This document shows, in pieces, positions 61,404-64,000 of a stretch of DNA of 64,000 bases. Under the pieces are notes generated by a model, which saw nothing but the letters and a program-made list of their open reading frames with translations, searched no databases and was not told the origin of the DNA. Position 1 is the first letter of the stretch, and every line of letters begins with the position of its first letter. The position numbers were made by a program, and so were the translations under genes. This DNA is from Saccharopolyspora phatthalungensis (lineage in GTDB: Bacteria; Actinomycetota; Actinomycetes; Mycobacteriales; Pseudonocardiaceae). The DNA lies in assembly GCF_014203395.1 (NCBI RefSeq), contig NZ_JACHIW010000002.1, positions 1,364,001 to 1,428,000 on the forward strand, written 5' to 3'.

Positions 61404-61658
61404 TCGCGCCAGCGAAGGTGCTGCGGTCTGTACCGGTTGAGGTACACCCGCCCCGCTGTCACATACCGGCGAAACCATACGAATCCGGATGACCGACTCT
61501 GTCTGCCACAGAAACCGGATACTCCCGGCCTGCCGCGAACCGAGGAACCGGCGCCCGGAGCCGCCCAGCGGTGACACCGAGCCACCGGCTGTGCACGCCA
61601 AGGCTCAGAGCTTTGGGTGCATGCGGAGTAGAATAGCATTCAATCAGCTGGTGGGACG

Positions 61659-62393
61659 GTGATCGGCAAGTCCATGGGCGAGAACGAGACGAACGTGGTC
61701 GACACATCACTGAGTGATCGTCTGGTCGACGAACTGCAGCGCCGCATCTTCAGCGGGGACATCCCGGTCGGCAGCTGGCTGCGCCACGCGGCGCTCGCGG
61801 ACGAGTTCGGCGTCAGCAGGACCCCGGTCCGCGAGGCCCTGCGGGTGCTGGGCGCGCAGGGGATCGTCACGATCGTCCAGAACCGGGGCGCTCGCGTGAA
61901 CGGGCATTCCGGCCGGGACATCCGGGAGCTGGGCGCCGTGCGCGCGGAGCTTGAGGGCCTGGCGGCGGAGCTGGCCGCCGAGCGCATCGATGACCGGCAG
62001 CTGGAGCGACTGCGGTCGGTGTGGCCGCAGTACGAAGCTCGCCAGCGGTCGGCCAACCCGAGCGGCGCAGCGGATTCGCCGGAGGACCCGAGGCAGCTCT
62101 GGGCCGAGGCGAACGAGGCGTTCCACTCCGTCATCCTGGAGGCCTCCGGCAATCGCCAGCTGGGGATCGCCATCGCCGACATCGGCCGCCGCTTGCCCCG
62201 GAACTCGGCCTACTCGGCTTACGCCGGTAACTCCCGGCTGCTTCGGCAGAACCACGAGCAGCACAAGGCCATCGTCGAGGCCATCGCGAACGGCGACGTC
62301 CGGCGCGCGGGGACGGCGATGAGACGGCACATCCGGTCCTCGGCGGAGGCGATGGCGCGCTGGATCGAGGACCGGCAGGACACCTCGGCTTGA
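61659..62393 (+). CDS. GntR/FadR-family transcriptional regulator
   Basis: A 244-aa regulator. The winged helix is at about residues 15-85 (VDELQRRIFSGDIPVGSWLR, LADEFGVSRTPVREALRVL), followed by an FCD ligand domain with metal-type residues (ELGAVRAELEGLAAELAAER, EANEAFHSVILEASGN, NHEQHKAIVEAI). GTG 61659 was used; ATG 61674 is an alternative. It is divergent from the PKS operon across 680 bases and is its nearest regulator, but may equally control the transporter-like and GGT genes downstream. Confidence 0.9.
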   Translation: MIGKSMGENETNVVDTSLSDRLVDELQRRIFSGDIPVGSWLRHAALADEFGVSRTPVREALRVLGAQGIVTIVQNRGARVNGHSGRDIRELGAVRAELEGLAAELAAERIDDRQLERLRSVWPQYEARQRSANPSGAADSPEDPRQLWAEANEAFHSVILEASGNRQLGIAIADIGRRLPRNSAYSAYAGNSRLLRQNHEQHKAIVEAIANGDVRRAGTAMRRHIRSSAEAMARWIEDRQDTSA

Positions 62394-62430
62394 GCGAGGC
62401 TGCCCCGACGGCAGCAAGCCGCTGACCGGT

Positions 62431-63192
62431 TCACTCCGAGGATTGCCCGCGATGTTTCCTAGCCGGTCTCGCACTGGTTTTGCCGGACCGGTGGGTCACG
62501 CTCCGGATCCAGGGGGTGACGGCCACCAGCAGCGTCAGGATCGCGGGGAGTGCCACGCCTGCCCATACCGCGAAGTGGACGAGCACCGCGCCGAGCGAGG
62601 CGCCCGCTCCAATGAGGACGATCGCGCTCGCCCGGCGGAACCAGGGCTGCCGGGCGCGCCGCGCGATCCAGGAATCCGCGGCCAGACCGGTTATCGTCGA
62701 CGTCACCACGACGGTCGTGACGTCCTTGACGCCGATGTGCCGGGCGACCGAGGCTTGGAGGCCCATCCCGGCCGCGAGGAGCGCCGTCAGGACGAATGCC
62801 GGAGCGGTGTGCGGCGTCACGGGAGACACCGCGAGCCCGGTGGCGGCGGCGAAGGCCAGTCCCACAACGGTGAGCAGCCACGCGCTTCGCGGTGTCCACC
62901 CGGCACTGACGCCGCGCATCGACCGGCCACCCACCGTCGCGCCGGCCATGAAGGCGGCCAGTGCGAGGACTGGGCCGGCCACCGGAAGGCGTGCGGCGCC
63001 GGCGATGCCCATGCCAAGGATCACCACGTTCCCTGTCATGTTGCCGGTGAAGACCTTGTCGAGGGCGAGGTAGCCGACCGCGTCAGCGACTCCCGTCGAG
63101 AAGGTGAGGACCAGTGTCGCGGCCACGGGGAACCGGTGTCCGGGCCTCGAACGTGGCCGGGTGGCTCGCGAGCTCGGGGGGAGAGCGTTCAT
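62431..63192 (-). CDS. DUF1275/YoaK-family membrane protein
   Basis: A 253-aa integral membrane protein with six or seven hydrophobic segments. It carries family signatures FSTGVADAVGYLALDKVFTG, NMTGNVVILG, ASVARHIGVKDVTTVVVTST and ITGLAADSW. The family may be a transporter; its substrate is unknown. ATG 63192 overlaps the stop of the gamma-glutamyltransferase gene (ATGA), so they are co-translated. The C-terminus is basic (RKHRGQ). Confidence 0.9.
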   Translation of the reverse strand: MNALPPSSRATRPRSRPGHRFPVAATLVLTFSTGVADAVGYLALDKVFTGNMTGNVVILGMGIAGAARLPVAGPVLALAAFMAGATVGGRSMRGVSAGWTPRSAWLLTVVGLAFAAATGLAVSPVTPHTAPAFVLTALLAAGMGLQASVARHIGVKDVTTVVVTSTITGLAADSWIARRARQPWFRRASAIVLIGAGASLGAVLVHFAVWAGVALPAILTLLVAVTPWIRSVTHRSGKTSARPARKHRGQSSE

Positions 63193-64000
63193 CGGCCCGC
63201 CGCATAGCCCTGGGCCCCGCGGGCGTTGGCCGCTGCGGAGAGAAATCCCGTCGCCGGGTCGCGTGTCACCGTGGAGAGACGCCCCAGGCTCCAGTCCGAT
63301 GAGACGGTGACCCGGTGCCCTCGGCGGAGGAGTTCTTCGATGACCTCGCTACCCAGACGCCGCTCGACAACCGCTCCGCCGGGAGTCCATACGCGCGGCC
63401 AGAAGCTGCTGATCGCCGAGACGGTGTGGAAGGCCGGCGCGTCGATGGCCTGCTGGGGCGTGTACCTGCCGACGAGCGTCCTGAGCAGGTAGAGCAGTTG
63501 CCACTGGTCTTGTTGATCTCCGCCGGGGGTTCCCAGTGCGGCTAACGCTTGCCCGTCCCGCAGCAGCAGGGTGGGGCTGAGAGTGGTGCGCGGGCGCCGC
63601 CCGGGACGCAATCCCGATGGGCTCTCGGGGTCCAGCCAGGTCATCTGAAGCCGGGTGCCCAGGCAGAAGCCGAGTGCCGGCACGGTCGGTGAGGACTGCA
63701 GCCAGCCTCCCGACGGGGTGGCCGAGACCATGTTGCCCCAGCGGTCGACCACGTCGAGATGGGAGGTGTCGCCGCGGGTGTCGCCGGTCGGGAACACGGT
63801 GGGCTCGCCCACGCCGGCCTGCTGCCCGGGGGACTCCGCGACGAGCAGCGGCGGCACCCGTGGCTCAAGGCCCGGTGCCCGGCCCGGCCGGTAGTCGTGC
63901 GACGCGGTCTCTCCGATGGCGGCCGCACGCTCCCGCGCATAGTCAGGGGACAGCAGCGAGGTCAGGCTCCGCGGTTCGCGCCCGGCCTCGCCGTAGTAGC
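63189..64000 (-). CDS. Gamma-glutamyltransferase family protein, 3' part
   Basis: The visible 269 codons begin outside the window. The nucleophile region of the small subunit is present (GDTRGDTSHLDVVDRWGNMV), where Thr starts the autoprocessed chain. Then come the substrate loop (TRLQMTWLD), GRRPRTTLSPTLLLRDG with the conserved P-TLSPT block, and the GTPGGDQQ motif. These enzymes hydrolyse or transfer gamma-glutamyl or acylated amides, usually outside the cell. RGDTSH in place of the GTTH common in glutathione-type enzymes hints at a divergent substrate. Coupled to the DUF1275 gene. Confidence 0.92.
   Translation of the reverse strand, partial: YYGEAGREPRSLTSLLSPDYARERAAAIGETASHDYRPGRAPGLEPRVPPLLVAESPGQQAGVGEPTVFPTGDTRGDTSHLDVVDRWGNMVSATPSGGWLQSSPTVPALGFCLGTRLQMTWLDPESPSGLRPGRRPRTTLSPTLLLRDGQALAALGTPGGDQQDQWQLLYLLRTLVGRYTPQQAIDAPAFHTVSAISSFWPRVWTPGGAVVERRLGSEVIEELLRRGHRVTVSSDWSLGRLSTVTRDPATGFLSAAANARGAQGYAAGR

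Overview
High-GC actinomycete DNA, most likely from a Pseudonocardiaceae genus (Amycolatopsis or Saccharopolyspora type). The reasons are the codon bias, several DUF3558-type lipoproteins, many large XRE regulators, a GlxR-like Crp protein, type VII-secretion-type small proteins and modular PKS genes. The genus is an inference; no rRNA or tRNA gene was seen. Roughly the first half is accessory DNA rich in remnants, then comes a block of repeated gene cassettes, and the last third carries a short reducing polyketide cluster.

Layout. 1-3.3 kb: two-component system (3' end of the response regulator plus its kinase), a divergent methyltransferase/TetR pair and a hydrolase remnant. 3.4-6.3 kb: a small disulfide-rich secreted protein, a membrane-anchored caspase-like protein with an extracellular cyclophilin-like domain, and a DoxX protein. 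6.4-9.5 kb (minus strand): a type VII-secretion-flavoured group (lipoprotein, YbaB-like protein, WXG-type protein, EspC-like protein, LysM protein). 9.7-12.2 kb: an ilvA remnant, a MarR regulator with a clear palindromic operator, an Old-Yellow-Enzyme reductase and an alcohol dehydrogenase 5' remnant. 12.4-14.2 kb: an intact IS1182-type element with CTAG duplications. 14.3-18.5 kb: cassette copy 1 (inverted) followed by decayed Tn554-type recombinase genes and fragments of thymidylate kinase, radical SAM and regulator genes. 18.7-20.9 kb: polymorphic toxin and immunity gene. 21.4-25.8 kb: coupled operon PLP decarboxylase - methyltransferase - arginyl-tRNA synthetase. 26.2-29.7 kb: phosphotransferase plus XRE regulator, and a Crp-family regulator.

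29.7-39.7 kb is built from near-identical duplicated blocks. The fullest unit (35.6-39.6 kb) runs: XRE-TPR regulator, DUF3558-like lipoprotein, protein A (116 aa), peptide B (27 aa), Cys-rich protein C (111 aa), CxxC protein D (93 aa) and a strong hairpin. B overlaps the stop of A and the start of C, so A, B and C look translationally coupled. The inverted copy at 14.3-15.9 kb keeps exactly the same lengths and overlaps. A third copy (29.9-32.1 kb) has lost B through a deletion at a 6-base microhomology. This is the best candidate here for an undescribed system.

40.1-48.7 kb (minus strand): amidohydrolase, a large NB-ARC/LuxR regulator, an alpha/beta hydrolase, two unknown proteins sharing an FSGRPNP motif, and a beta-propeller protein. 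49.4-61 kb: two PKS genes coding AT-ACP-KS-AT-KR-ACP and KS-AT-KR-ACP-TD, predicted to make one reduced triketide released as an aldehyde or alcohol. A divergent GntR regulator follows, then a DUF1275 membrane protein overlapping the 3' part of a gamma-glutamyltransferase that runs off the window.
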